A stretch of DNA of 64,000 nt. Source: Dermatemys mawii (lineage: Eukaryota; Chordata; Testudines; Dermatemydidae). Location: NCBI GenBank assembly GCA_007922305.1, contig ML677335.1, positions 39,376,642 through 39,440,641 on the forward strand, in the 5' to 3' direction. Positions within the stretch are counted from its first letter, which is position 1; each line of letters opens with the position of its first letter. Shown one piece after another: positions 11,812-23,480 of this stretch. A program made the position numbers and the translations under genes. Under the pieces are notes generated by a model, which was not told the origin of the DNA, did not search any database, and saw nothing but the letters and a program-made list of their open reading frames with translations.

Positions 11812-14800
11812 AGAACTCTCCTGCACATTCAGGTCAGTATACACTCCTACCTTTGTCGTGTTTTAACAGCAAGGAGATCTCCTGGCTTAGAGGAAAGAGC
11901 AGCAAAATAAATAAAACAGAGAAAAACCTGGCGATCCGTCTCCAGCTATTTTAATATGTGGAGCTATTTATCTGATCAGCTCAGAACTCCCATGCTGCTT
12001 GAAGCAAGCCTGGTTGTGAACCAGCCTGAAGCTTGCAGTGGTATCCTGCATAACATTAGAAATTATCCTGGATTCCAGTTAGAGCTGGGGGACCCAGCCT
12101 TCCTGTGATGAGCGATGGGCATGAAAAATCAAGATACAAAGATTGTTTCCTTCTACTCTGCTTTTCCTTGTAGAAATGCTAACATGACTAATTTAATGTT
12201 TCTGAAGGCCTGAGCTGCATTAATACCAGCAATACTAGTCATCTATAATGCTTTATGCTTATATACCATCATTTCGCTCAAGAAGATCAAGTTCTGCCTA
12301 AAGCCTCATGTCTATCCCCATTTCCCAGTGCGGGAAACAGAGGCACCACAATTGATTTTTCAGAAATCGTTCTCTGACCTTCCATTGGAAGTGTACGTGT
12401 TCAGCACCTTTAAAAAGCAGGCACTATGGGATTTGCCGATGGTCACAAAACAGTTGACTTGTTAGGAATGGAGTCCTAGTTCCTGGCTCTAGCTCATAGA
12501 CCTAAAACTACCGCAAATGAAGGCTCTGGTCCTGCAACAGTCTCTACTCATGAGGACGCCTGCAACCACAACAGGTGATCAAAGTTTCTAATGAAGGAAT
12601 GCCAACAAAGCAAGCGAATGCCAGTAAAGCAAAGCAAAGCAAGTTTTCCCCATTGCTGTTTTTGTTTCACTCAACTAGTCCATTTTTCTTTACATTTCTG
12701 CAAGCTGTTTGATTTAAATCTGTTTGATTTTTTGGCAATGAAGGAAGCAGTCCAATTGTGCTACTCAACTGCCATCACAGACCCTGCTAAGCTTTTACAG
12801 CCTGTACCCACCAGTGTGCCAATTCTTCCACCCTCCCCACAAACACAGGTGCATTGTAAACTGAACAGTGTAGTACAATGCAGAAATGCAGGTCACTGGT
12901 TCAAAAAATAGACACCAGCACCAGCTCCAGGAAAACATGGACCATAGTTGTAAAGCTTAATGAAAATATCATGCTGAAATGTGTGTGCACGCCAACATTC
13001 TACAACAATGGTCCCACAGAGGTATTTGCAGAATGGGAAAAGGACGACAAGACTGGAAAAGTAGAACATCCAGAAACACAAAGCGCATTCAACTCTGAGT
13101 TGGATGGCCTCCTGTGATGATAATCGAAGTCAACAGAAGCCTTTTCCTCTGCACCACCAGACACACCTATGAGCCATACAGACGCTGCTCTGTCTGCGTT
13201 TTACTGGCTTTGTTCTACTGATGAGAAGTGGCAAGCCTCACTGCACATTTGGCTGGAGAAATCACCTGTTCAGCACACATTTTATACAAGCAAGGACTTT
13301 TTCTGACTAGAGGAAATAAAGGGATCTCTCTCCAGTGTCTTCCCCATACGCACCCAACTTCTTCAAAGGCTCTTGAGCAGGTGATGGGGTTATATTGAGC
13401 GTCAGCTGTTCATCAATAAGCAAGGAAGAGGAATACTCCCTGAAGTCCTATTCCAACACCTGTACAACAACAACACAATAAAAGGTGTGTGTGTGCTGGA
13501 GATGGGCCTGAGCTGCAGAGCTGGGATTCAAACCTTCACAAGTATTTGGAGCCAGGGTTTTTGTTCAGGCCCATCTGTAACATATTCATGCAATAAACAA
13601 AGCTTAAAAAATGTATCAGGCAGCAACAAGCTAGATGCTGATCTGACAAAGTGAGAACCCCACTGATTAGGTCCAAGTCACTGTGTAGAAACCTAGAGCC
13701 ACCTGTGGATCCTGCTCAATGGCTCTGTCATTCATACTGGCTTCTGAATAATAATCACCTGACAGATCTGAAACCCTGCTTCTCACAACTGCTTCTTTCC
13801 CCCACTCTTCCCTCCTCCTCCCCCCACTACTATTATCCTCTTCCTGGGTGATGCAAAAGATCTGTCTGCTCACTAATCCACTAGAGTCCTCCTCTCCATT
13901 GGATGTTCAAAGTTTCACTAACAGGGTGAAACTGACATGAGCCTTATTGGTTTATTCCTACTGCCAAAGTTTTGAACAGTGAAAGCAAAACTTGATAAAA
14001 CTGTGCTTTATTTCCGTGTTGTGGCAGCTTTGCACATTTGAGCAGCAGCAAGAGGCACTGGGACAGTCTGTCTACAGACTCAGGTACACACCATTGCATT
14101 GATTCCCATGTGGTTCATATTCAGAAAAGGTTAATTGAATGGCCACATGAGCTCAAACCTTAGTTAAAGCTCTTATAAGTGAGAGCTTAGATTTTTCAGA
14201 AGCAAACAACCCTTTTATTTCTAAAGAGAGATCTTAGTATAGCAGATTGCATTCAAATAGCTCTTAAACCCTAAATAGAAGTCACTTCATCTACTACTGA
14301 AATGCAGCCACCTGCTGGTGGACTGCAACAACTACTTAACATTGCAGAGAAACAATGTCCATTTTTATGAATACTAAGAAAAGGCAGAGATATATTAGGA
14401 CAAAAATTACAAAGGATGTAAACCTTCATGTTTCAGAGCAAGATGTGGTGAAGGAGCCCAGGAAAGACTTCTCCCTTATGGCAAGGCTATTTGATGATAA
14501 CTATCCATTCTGGAATTATTGTGCCTTCATCCAAAACTGGCACCTGGTGAAGATGGCTGTGTTGAATCACTGCTGTGATCTCCTAGGGCAAATAATTCCT
14601 GTGTTCCTTCACAAACCACTTGGTACAGGAAGTAGTAAAAAACATTGTTTCAATTGAAAGGGGCATTTAGGTGGAATGGGGCCAGAGTACATGTAGTATT
14701 TCTTAATGGGCACCATAGCAGAGTCTCATGAGGGGTTGGAAGAACTAACTCCTTTCTGTATTTGATGGATTCTCTTCATTCACAGGTCTAATGTTGAAGT

Positions 14801-16860
14801 GATGAATTGGAAAACATTTCCCCTACAACTAACAACAGGCCATTCTGAACTTGCATTTCAACTTACAACTCAGGGGGTTGGGGGAAAGAGAAGAGGGTGT
14901 TTTTTAGCAAGAAAACCACCACCAAAGGAAGTAAGATTAAGTGGAAGGGGGCTGTTTTATTTTACACTCTCCAACACCCTCTTTTTGGTTGAAGTCTCCA
15001 GCAGGCCCACTCTGTCCTGCTTCCTCCTCCTACAGTTGCCTTCAGCAGCTCCATCAGGGCCAAGGAAGGGAAAATTGCATCTTTATTGCATTCCCTACGC
15101 TGTTGAGGGAAGTAAAAAGGGAAAGGGCTGCCCAGTTCGTCCTCCTTTCCTATGAACTGCATCAACCTTAGTGGCCTAGTATGCTCCCCAAAGGGTCATC
15201 TACCTGTCCCTGTAAAGGGTTCACCCACAACTGGCTGCTCAGTGAGCACAACAGCACCTCCTAACGTCCAGCAGGAGAAACTGCAGGCTGCTGGGCCAAA
15301 ATTGATGCCTTTAAAAATGATCTAAATCTCCCTGTATTTGTGATATGGTGAGTGTTGGTAATCACCTATTTAGGTCAGGAGAAAACCACTGCCATTGTCA
15401 TCTTCAGTATATGGGTGTCAGTGACACCTGGACAAAAACTCAGTGTATTCCAAGGTCAAATGATTTAAATATGTAGTCAAGAGCTCTGTAATCACAACTG
15501 ATTATGCTTACCTATCAATTATTAAAGGTTTAGGTGCTGCATTCCTTGTGCAGATGCTTGCTTTTAATTAAAGGAGATGTGTGTGATGAGGACCCAATGG
15601 AAGCGGCTCCCGATTTTCATCGTTAACTAAATTTCCTAATGCCTTTCCTTTCCACATGAACAGCAGCTCATTAATTTCCCACCCAAATTGGGTGTATGCC
15701 TTTCCTGAATGCATTTAACAATGCTCTGCTGCATTTGTACTTAATTAATGTCATTAGAGACTCGCTATGCCAGAGCGCAACATTAGGCAGCCATCCCTGG
15801 CTTATCTTGTTTGCATGTCACTATTCAGGCTTTGGTACATATTTTTCCCCCTTCTAACTGAGTTTTCTTAGTGCCTGTCTCTCTCATATTTTAATAAATC
15901 TATGCAGCTTAATTCGTCTCATAGTGGGGAATGTGACGGTTATAAGACTGATTTTCTCTTGTCTAAAATAGTCTCCATTTTCATCGACAATCTGCTGTTG
16001 AATTCTTGTGCTTCGAAGAACAGCATCTGCACCCTCTGCCTGTGTTTTGTTGCTGTCCATATTTTTTATTTGCTGTGGCATGTGTTTACTGTAGCAGAAA
16101 CATGATTTTTTGACACAAGGATTTTAAGAGGTTCATCAACAAGGCATTTGTGAGAAGAGTCTCATTATATCTCTCTCAATTTGCATTAATGTGCTGCCTT
16201 TCGGCAGCCTCCTTGTAAGATGTGTAAAATGAGACTCCCAGCTGAGAGCAGCTCAGAACAGCTCTTGCTGGCTTGGTCAGAGAGAAACTCACTGGGAAAG
16301 CAGCTGCCTTTTTATTTTAATTTCATAAGCTTTTTCCCTCTCCCCCGCTCCCCCCAAGACATGTGACTTATATGAAAAAGAACACCTGCAGCCACACTAG
16401 CTTAGGAGAAAGAGGACAAGGGCTATGCATCCTTCTGCTTCAGGGCATACACTCACACAGGAAATGTTCTTTCCCATAACTATGCAATTGGCCAGGTGCA
16501 TTCAGGGAAGGGGTTTTTCACCTTCCTCTGAAGCATTTGATGTGGCTCACTGCCAGCGAGCGGGATATGAGACTGCATGGACCAGTGGAGGAGGAGAGTT
16601 GTTCCTTCTCTGTCTATTGGATGTATGGGGAACACAGTTACCCTGGTGCTGTCAGCCACAGAAATGAAGAAGGATGGCCGTGGACTGGGACTTAGGCAAT
16701 CTGAGCCGTGCTGCTCTCTCTCTCTCTCTCTCTCTCAGACTTCCAGCGTGACATTGGCTGTCACCTGGGTCAGAAGCCCCTGCTGGAGGCCTTGTGGTCC
16801 TACTACACCCAGCCCAAGGAAAGAGAAGTACAAATGAGTCCTCCATGCTGCCTAGAGCAG
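11812..16860. other. Long intergenic stretch
   Basis: No convincing gene. Degenerate reverse-oriented MIR-like sequence may lie near 12310-12490 (GGCACTATGGGATTTGCCGATGGTCACAAAACAG region). 15590-15830 and 16150-16300 contain homeodomain-type TAATTAA/CATTAAT cores and an octamer-like TTTGCATGTCAC and are discussed as a possible conserved element. A 100-residue frame at 14355-14657 and a 118-residue frame at 14799-15155 show no known domain. Confidence 0.4.
16714..16736 (+). repeat. (CT)n microsatellite
   Basis: About eleven uninterrupted CT units. Confidence 0.9.
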
Positions 16861-17765
16861 CTATGAGAACAGACAGTCAGAGAGGCTGCAGGGGAGCAGC
16901 CAATCAAAGCCCAACAAGCTCATATAAAAGGAGCTGCTGGACAGAACAGACCAGTTGTTAGCTGGAGCCAGCATAGCAAGGATGGTGCTCCTGGCTGGCT
17001 GCAGCACTGGACTGAGCAACTGCTGCCAGGTATTGGGGGAGCAAGGAAGGAGCTCTTGACTGGCTGCTGGAACTCAAGAAAGACATCAGCCCTGTGGCAG
17101 GGGTGAAGGTACAGGGGCCATGGGGACGTGGTCCAGAGAACAACAGTAGCAGAACACAGTGAAAAGGGAAGCAGCAAGTGGGTGCTATTTATATGGTCCC
17201 TGGGTTGGGACCTGGAATAGTGGGCAGGCCTGGGTCCCCCCAGGCCCCCGCCCCAAGGTAAATGGCTTAAGCTCTGAAATGGGAGTAGTCCAGGAAAGGG
17301 GTTGAAGACCTGGAGGAGGGTCAGCCTTTGTGGAACTTTGATACCCTCTGGAAGGAAAGAGAGTGAACGGAACTAGTGATTCAGCTGGAAAGCCATGGTC
17401 AGGAGGGCTCCCTGCAGAGTAAAAGTCTCCAGGGAGGAGGCCCTGGAGGCACTGCTCCATACCAGAGTACGGACTATTTGAGAGAGAGCCCAGAAGGCCT
17501 GAGAGACCATTAGAATGTTAGCTCACGAGGGGCTTTAACTCAGGTATTGTGATAGGGCCTGTTAGACTGGTACCCTGGAAGAGGTCTATTTTGTTTTCTT
17601 CACATATGAACTGTGTCTGACTTGGCTGGAAGGTTGAGTCACCACGGATCCACCAGATGAGGGCGGTAGCAGCCCTGGAATGTACAAATTCAGTAAACAA
17701 TGAGCTTACTCTTGACCTTCCGTTCACACCAGCTGCTTGATGAGGGCATGCCCAGCTTCATAATG
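16861..17765 (+). mobile_element. Probable LTR segment with TATA box
   Basis: The sequence GCAGCCAATCAAAGCCC (CCAAT-type box) is followed by CATATAAAAGGAGC (TATA-type box at 16921-16930), a GC-rich stretch with GTCCCTGGGTTGGGACCTGG, and a T-rich run TCTATTTTGTTTTCTTC near 17583. This order and wording resemble a turtle Ty3/gypsy-type LTR as I remember it. Exact TG and CA ends and a target duplication were not identified, so the boundaries are approximate. Four open frames here are incidental. Confidence 0.45.
16921..16930 (+). promoter_or_regulatory. TATA-box-like site in putative LTR
   Basis: CATATAAAAG lies about 30 bp downstream of a CCAAT-type motif, the usual spacing of a retroelement U3 promoter. 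Activity cannot be judged from sequence. Confidence 0.35.
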
Positions 17766-18085
17766 CCTCCTCCCCCACCCCCTCCATACAGCGCCCCCAT
17801 GGAACTTTGAACTCATTCTGTGCTGGCGTTTCAGAAGCCAAGGCAGAGCTGCATTGTGCTTTATGATTCAGACTAATCCTCTCGTCTGCCTATGGAACGT
17901 TAAACATCATCATGATATTGAAAACGAAGGCGTTGCAAATTTGAAGGGGGAAATCTGTTTAACTAAAAATAGCACTGAAACAAGTCCTGGCCATCTGTGC
18001 TCAAGGGCTGGCTGGTATTTCCAGTCTTCTACTGTCTTCAGAATCAGGCATGGGAACAGGAGAGAATGCTGTCCAGTGCTTAGGG
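17766..18085. other. Intergenic
   Basis: No gene or repeat recognised. The left half of the open frame at 17854-18213 lies here and runs into the SINE, so it is not a gene. Confidence 0.4.
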
Positions 18086-18290
18086 CTAAGCGGAATGAGG
18101 AATCAGACTCGTCTGAGTCTGTTCCCAGCTCTGCTGCTCCTTTGCAATGTGACCTTGGGCCAGTCACTTGGCTTGGACGAGTCCCAGGTTATCCCTATGT
18201 AACATGGGTATAACATTGCTTACACACCTCTCAAGGTGTGAAAAGGAATGAATTTAGCTTTGTGAAGCACTTAAAGGTCCTTGCTGAACA
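18086..18290 (+). repeat. MIR/CORE-type SINE
   Basis: The run TTCCCAGCTCTGCTGCTCC, then TGTGACCTTGGGCCAGTCAC, then a 3' part with GGGTATAACATTGC and GTGAAGCACTTAAAGG matches the ordered blocks of a MIR-like tRNA-derived SINE. It is diverged and shows no clear target duplication. Confidence 0.65.
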
Positions 18291-19094
18291 GTATTACCCC
18301 TGAACAAAGGATTATTAACATAGTCAGTATTCACCTCTGTATTTGGAAAAAGGAAACTGAGTTCTCTCAACATCTTCTTAGTGAGAAAATAAAGTTCAAA
18401 TCATTCCCTGTGAAGAATATCTCTGTGCTGTGGAATGAAAGATTAAGGCAGAGAGCTCTGATGCAGTGAGCACCAATAATAACCCTAGCCCTAACCCACC
18501 CTCATTCCGAGTCCCCTCTTTCACACAGTCCTGCTAATGCTCACTTTAGAATACTGATACATTCTTTATGGTCCTTACAAAAAGTGACACGTGAGAGGCT
18601 GTTTCATCTACTCACAGACACGAGGAACCACTAGTGGGGGTTCTGGTTTCATGTCTACTATCAGACTGGTTTACACTGGGCCATTCACAGTCAGTTTTCC
18701 AAAGCAGCTGTTGATTTTGGATGTCTTCATTTCTCAGCATCCATAATCAATGACCACTTTTGAAAATTTTGGCCTACCAATTCCACATTTGCCTTAGCTT
18801 CCTTATCTGTAGAAATGAAGATATAAATGGGGCTCAAAAGTGTTTTAAGGGTTAATTAGGGTGTAATTAATAGCTGCCTGAATAAAAAAAAGAGTGACAG
18901 AGGTGCAAAGTATAGTTATTTATTATTACATATTCTCTGACACAATGTCTCTGAAGACACAGATGTGACTTTCTATATGTTGGAGGAATACCCAGCACCC
19001 CCATGTTCATCCTTATAATATGGTTGGATGGTATCTAAGGCAAATTTTACCATTTTGGGTGTCTCTACAAGGCTCATGATGCACAGAACATTGT
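18291..19094. other. Intergenic with short telomere-like motif
   Basis: Contains AACCCTAGCCCTAACCC at 18481-18497, a very short telomere-like array. Otherwise nothing recognised. Confidence 0.4.
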
Positions 19095-20033
19095 TGCTAT
19101 AGTAAAGTTATAGGTTGCAATATCATGTATGTAGTTATGAGGCTGAGAATGTGTCCACATGGCTAAAAGCAAGCTTGGGCAAAAACTCTCCAAGAGCAGA
19201 GGGGAAGTTTACACCTCATCAGGGCATATATGGGACAAACCCAGCCCAGCCTCACAGGAACAAAGGACACTGGCCTAGGCAACAACAAAGGAGCTGTTGA
19301 CTCTTGAGTGAGTCACTCAACGCCCCCATCCCATTTCCTTTGGTTACTTTGGGACTGCGATGAGGTAATGCTCACCTCTCTGAAGGGGAGGGGTAAAGCC
19401 AAGAGGGAAAAAAGAACATGATAAAAAGGAGAGATGTTTGCCATGCTCTTCCTCTATCTTCCATCTCTATCTACAGACATCACCACTAAGTGACTGAAGC
19501 GCTGCTCAAAGGGGAGAGGCTGACTGAAGGGCAACCAGCTAGCCTGTGGCGAGAAGCATTTAAGTTTGGAAGGTCATTGAAAGTGTTAAGATCAGCTTAG
19601 AATGCATTTTGCTTTTAATTTGACCAAATTTGACTTGTTATGCTTTGATTTATAATCACTTAAAATCTATCTTTCATAGTTAAAAAAGTGTTTGTTTATT
19701 TTATCTGAGGTGGTGTGTTTGGTTTGAAGCATGATAGAGACTCCAAGCCTGATACATAGCAATTTCTTTGTTAAATTGACAAACTAATATAAGCTTGCAG
19801 TGTCCAGCAGGCATAACTGGACACTGCAAGACAGAGGTTCCTAGGGTTGTGTCTGGGACCAGAGATATTGACTGGTGTCATTCAGTTTCAAGTAGCTTGG
19901 AGCAGCTTGCATGCCAGAGGCTGTGCGTGAACATCCAGGAGTGGGGGTTCTCACAGCAGAGCAGGGTAAGATTGGCTCCTAGGGTCAAGGATTGGAGTGA
20001 CCTAGCAGATCACTGGTCCAGGGGAATGCCACA
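19095..20033 (+). mobile_element. LTR of an endogenous retroelement
   Basis: A roughly 940-bp block whose sequence order matches an LTR I remember from turtle genomes: TGTGTCCACATGGC near 19150, AGGGGAAGTTTACACCTCATC near 19200, a TATA-like GATAAAAAGG at 19419, a polyadenylation-region T-rich stretch near 19680, and a 3' end GGGGAATGCCACA at 20021-20033. A perfect 14-bp hairpin lies near its 3' part (19794-19830). The left boundary is uncertain and no target duplication was resolved. It ends about 700 bp upstream of the gypsy gag-like frame and could be its 5' LTR, but no matching 3' LTR was seen. Confidence 0.6.
19794..19830. repeat. Perfect 14-bp inverted repeat (hairpin)
   Basis: CTTGCAGTGTCCAG at 19794-19807 and CTGGACACTGCAAG at 19817-19830 are exact reverse complements separated by the 9-nt loop CAGGCATAA. 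The pairing stops abruptly on both sides. It sits in the 3' half of the LTR, downstream of its TATA-like box, so it could form in the LTR RNA. Confidence 0.9.
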
Positions 20034-20735
20034 ACAGGTGTGTAATAAGGGAAACTGTATTGACTGTTGCCACAGGTTCTGGTCCTGCAAGCTGTTCCAT
20101 GTGCGGGGACCTTGTCTACGCTGGGGTTTTGCCCCAGATACAGTCATCTGGGATCAGGGTCCAGTTTAGCAGTTTGTGCAAATCCTTGGCATATGTAGGC
20201 AAAGCTGCTGTTTGCACTCATAGAATTTACCCTGGTTTGAAAACAGGATTAACTGCACAGATGCAAATCATGGCTGACAGTAATTTACCACAGTAGGGAT
20301 TTACATTGGTACAGATATAGTGTACTACAGGGGCTGAAAACAAGACAAATCCTCATTGCAAATAATCCTTTGGTGGCTACAGAAATGTTTACTTCAGCAG
20401 AATAAGTCAAAACAAGTTTCAAAGCAATATTTCAGAGATAACTGAATGTGTTTCAAAGCCTCTTTATTATAGAAACTAAGCATGTATCATGCTTGGTAGA
20501 ACTAGAGTCAGTGGTCCTTGGAGGGACCATTATTGATGGGCATCAGTGGAACAAGAAACATGGGGATTTAGGCTGGAAGCAACCCAGCTACATGGACAGA
20601 GCAGTCCATATTGCTTAATAAAATTCCACTTGTTTAACTTAACCTGCATTCAGCTTCATGATTTTGTGAATGAAACATGGAGGCAGCCTCTGAGTGGTGA
20701 GTTCTCTGTGAGTACAGCAGCTGGCATCATGAGAC
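20034..20735. other. Region between LTR and gag remnant
   Basis: Possibly the untranslated leader of the gypsy element. No tRNA-complementary primer-binding site beginning TGG is obvious directly after the LTR end (the sequence is ACAGGTGTG), which argues against a simple intact provirus layout. Confidence 0.35.
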
Positions 20736-21131
20736 ATGGAACTTGGTCTTGAAGCCCTGGATTTGGCAAACACAAACCTAGCCCAGAGATGGACCTGGTG
20801 GAAGGAGGAGTTTGAGCTGTACACAGACCTGATCATGCAAGCAGATAACAACAGCAGGAAAGTAAAACTTTTACTTTACCTTTTTGGGGAACCATGCAGA
20901 AAGTTCTGCAAAATGCTGATGCTCATCATTGCCTCAAGCCTCAGAGGAGGACCTCCAGGGAGCTACTGCTCCCCAAAGCACAATGAATCTGTGGAGTATC
21001 ACAGGTTTTCCACTAAAGACCATAGAATCTTATGTTTCTGCCTCACGTACTCTGGCTGCTATTTTGGGGGCTCAGACTTCCTAATTCGAGACAAGAGAGT
21101 CTCTGGCACTTGGGATCACCACCTGCTCTGA
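20736..21131 (+). pseudogene. gag: Ty3/gypsy Gag-like remnant
   Basis: A 131-residue open frame whose first half resembles gypsy Gag: residues around LAQRWTWWKEEFELY fit the common 'W..W...FELY' capsid motif, followed by a hydrophobic stretch KLLLYLFGE. In the family, Gag forms the cytoplasmic particle that packages element RNA. The second half loses resemblance and runs into unrelated sequence, and no CCHC zinc knuckle was found downstream, so the gene is broken. It precedes protease-, RT- and RNase H-like pieces in the correct order on the same strand. Confidence 0.6.
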
Positions 21132-21689
21132 GAAGACACTCTCACATTAGGCGGAGAGAAAGGATGAAAGCCCTAGGGGCACAACAGTGCCATAAGCATA
21201 TGTAGTGGGGCACCAGCAAAGAAGAGCAGTTGGTCAGTGTTCCATTCCCATAGTGAGATTCATTTTACTGTGGGCAGCAGCATGAATGGTTAAAGGAGAT
21301 GTGGTACACACTAGGACAGGCTTGCAAGGAATGGCTGTATTAGGCCATTAAAGTGGCAAGTTATACCATTTTAACAGTGTATGAAGGAGCAGTGGAAGGT
21401 CCCAAAATGATTCAGTCACATCTGAATAAGAGGGGGATGGCACATCACACAGTGGTGATGGCATCTTGATTCTTTCCTAGCGTCCTGGAGCATATCAGGT
21501 TTGGGCTGTCTGCACAAGAAGACAACAGCAGCCCTGTACATGCAACATGGGGTTAGTAGGGAATGCTAATAGGAAAATGCCCTGTGTGATTTCAGCTGGA
21601 TAGTAGGGATTGCTGCAATGAGATGAGGGTGGACTGGATTGGAGCATACCCATTACAAAGACCAAGTGCAATTTAATCTACAATGAGAC

Positions 21690-21924
21690 CACAAAGCAGG
21701 TTGTATGAAAACATGACCTCATAGTAATGAACCTGAAAAATATCAGATGGCACCAATTGAAGTTTGTGCTGATGGGTGGTAAGCAACACAGACCCTTCTT
21801 GGGCAATACAGCCATACAAGCCATGGAGCTGATTAGAGTGCAGACTCACAATTTTACAGTGCTGCAGTGTAAGGAAAAAAAGGGGAGTCCCATGGACAAT
21901 GGAAACAGTTTTAAAAGCCTGTAG
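21690..21924 (+). pseudogene. Gypsy protease-region remnant
   Basis: The frame from 21727 contains FLGNTAIQAMELIRVQ, which resembles the C-terminal end of a retroelement aspartic protease (the 'LLG...A..LGL' type segment) just before RT. The catalytic DSG triad was not located, so either it lies in degraded sequence upstream or is lost. Position between Gag and RT supports the call. Confidence 0.45.
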
Positions 21925-22059
21925 GGGTATTTTCAAAGACAAGCTGTGACTGAAAGTAGACTCCACAGTGGAATCTGTGTGCTAATCATGAAGGAAAATT
22001 CCAGTGGCGCTATGTAATCCAGTAAGCAAGGAGCTCCCAAGTCTGCACCTGTAGGTGCC

Positions 22060-22450
22060 TGGGTAAGCAGTGTGGTGGTGGTTAAGAAGCTATCAGGCAA
22101 ATTACACATCTGCATAGACCCACTGAAAAGAAACCATCCTCCACTGCCCACAATTTATGACATTTTGCCAGAACTTTCCAAAGCCAGAATCGTTATAGTC
22201 TTCAATGTGAAGAATGGATTTTGGTACATAAATCTGGATAAACAATCCCATGTGCTGTGACAACTTTTGCAACACAATTTGGTCACTACAGATGGCTGTG
22301 CATTCCAATGGGCATAAGTCCAGCCCCTGGGGTGTTCCATAGAAGACTCAACCAAAAGCAGGAAGGGATACCTGATGTGAAAAAATTGCAGATGATATCC
22401 TCACTGTTCACTTTACCTACAATGTACAGAAACTCAATGAGACCATGACA
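22060..22450 (+). pseudogene. pol: Ty3/gypsy reverse transcriptase remnant
   Basis: RNA-dependent DNA polymerase fragment. Frame 1 (from 22072) gives VVKKLSGKLHICIDP, then LPTIYDILPELSKA and the finger/palm segment NVKNGFWYINLD, typical of gypsy RT; a short segment appears missing between IDP and LKRNHPP. A TGA stop at 22258-22260 ends this frame. The next frame (from 22257) gives TTFATQFGHYRWLCIPMGISPAP, again classic RT. A third frame carries the active-site pair as GAT GAT at 22391-22396 in the context ADDIL. The domain thus crosses all three frames and cannot be expressed, though the catalytic aspartate codons persist. It is followed by an RNase H region. Confidence 0.85.
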
Positions 22451-22539
22451 GACAATTAGAATCTTTTCTACAGTGATGCAGAGACAAAAACATAAAACTC
22501 AACTTACAAAAAATGCGAGTGAAACAGCATGAACTCAGC

Positions 22540-22832
22540 TCACAAAGCAGGATGTTGAGCGGAACTGGACAGATCCCCAACAGCAAGCATTTGATACACT
22601 GAAACAAATGACAGCTGATGCTCTTGTCCCAAAGTGCTATGAGCCACTAGCAGTCCAGTATTATGGACCAGAGGAAGAATTGGGTATAGCACTTTTGCAG
22701 GAGCAACTGGTCATTTACGCCAGCAGAGCCCTGTCAGAGACCAAACAGGGTATGTCCAAAGAGAAAAGAAACTTCTGGATGCAGCATTTGGAGTGGAGTA
22801 ATTCTATCAGTATGCTTATGGCCACCCAATAA
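22540..22832 (+). pseudogene. Gypsy RT/RNase H junction remnant
   Basis: Contains TDPQQQAFDTLKQ (thumb/connection motif 'W...Q..AF..LK'), then ALVPKCYEP and an RNase H-like part with LGIALLQEQ and YASRALSETKQGMSKEKR, corresponding to the family's 'G..L.Q...P.A..SR.L...E..Y...EKE' stretch. The usual start of RNase H (LQ.DAS) is altered to VQYYGPEE, so a catalytic aspartate appears replaced. The frame ends at a stop at 22830-22832; no integrase HHCC or DDE region is recognisable downstream, so the element is 3' truncated. Confidence 0.75.
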
Positions 22833-22952
22833 TAGTGTCAAGAGACATTATTATATACACAGTAGTGTATTTTCATCCCTTCTCTTTTATCTGTCTACAT
22901 TTGGAGCTGGAATGACCTTGTGTAAATGACTGGTTTTTCTTTCTGCAATTGC

Positions 22953-23000
22953 CATTTGCAATGCACTTGCCATTGCCGTTTGCAATGCACTTGCCATTGC
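22953..23000. repeat. Two-copy tandem repeat, ~24-26 bp unit
   Basis: TTTGCAATGCACTTGCCATTGC occurs in similar form twice in direct succession. The short unit suggests slippage. Confidence 0.75.
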
Positions 23001-23460
23001 ATTTTTATTGCTATAAAATTAAAATAGCTAAAAGGCCATGCTTCATTTTTTATCCTCTTTACTACTTGTTCTGTTATAGGTATTTCTAAGGTATCTATCA
23101 GTACTGGCAAAGCCATAACATAAAATAGAGAGAGAAAGAAAGGGGGAGACTGACTACAAAAGACAAATGTTTTCAAACTCAGGGATATTAGGTTTTTTCC
23201 TAGCAGCTAACTAATTCAACTCTCTCTAATGCACCCCTGATAATGAATTTGGGACTACATACATACACTATGCCACAGCTGTGAGCTGAATTGCACACTG
23301 GAAGCAGTGGGCATACAATAGTGTGTTCCAAGATTTTCTGCTTCAGAAAAACGGAGTTCTCCTTTAACTTGAGTGGTAGAGAATCGCCATTAGCTAACAC
23401 TAATTTTAGGGGATATCACCTTTTTGCAGACCAGCAACTGGAAAGAGAGATGGTACCATC

Positions 23461-23480
23461 TGTGTGTGTGTGTGTGTGTG
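23461..23480 (+). repeat. (TG)10 microsatellite
   Basis: Ten exact TG units followed by TACACACGCACGCA. Confidence 0.9.
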
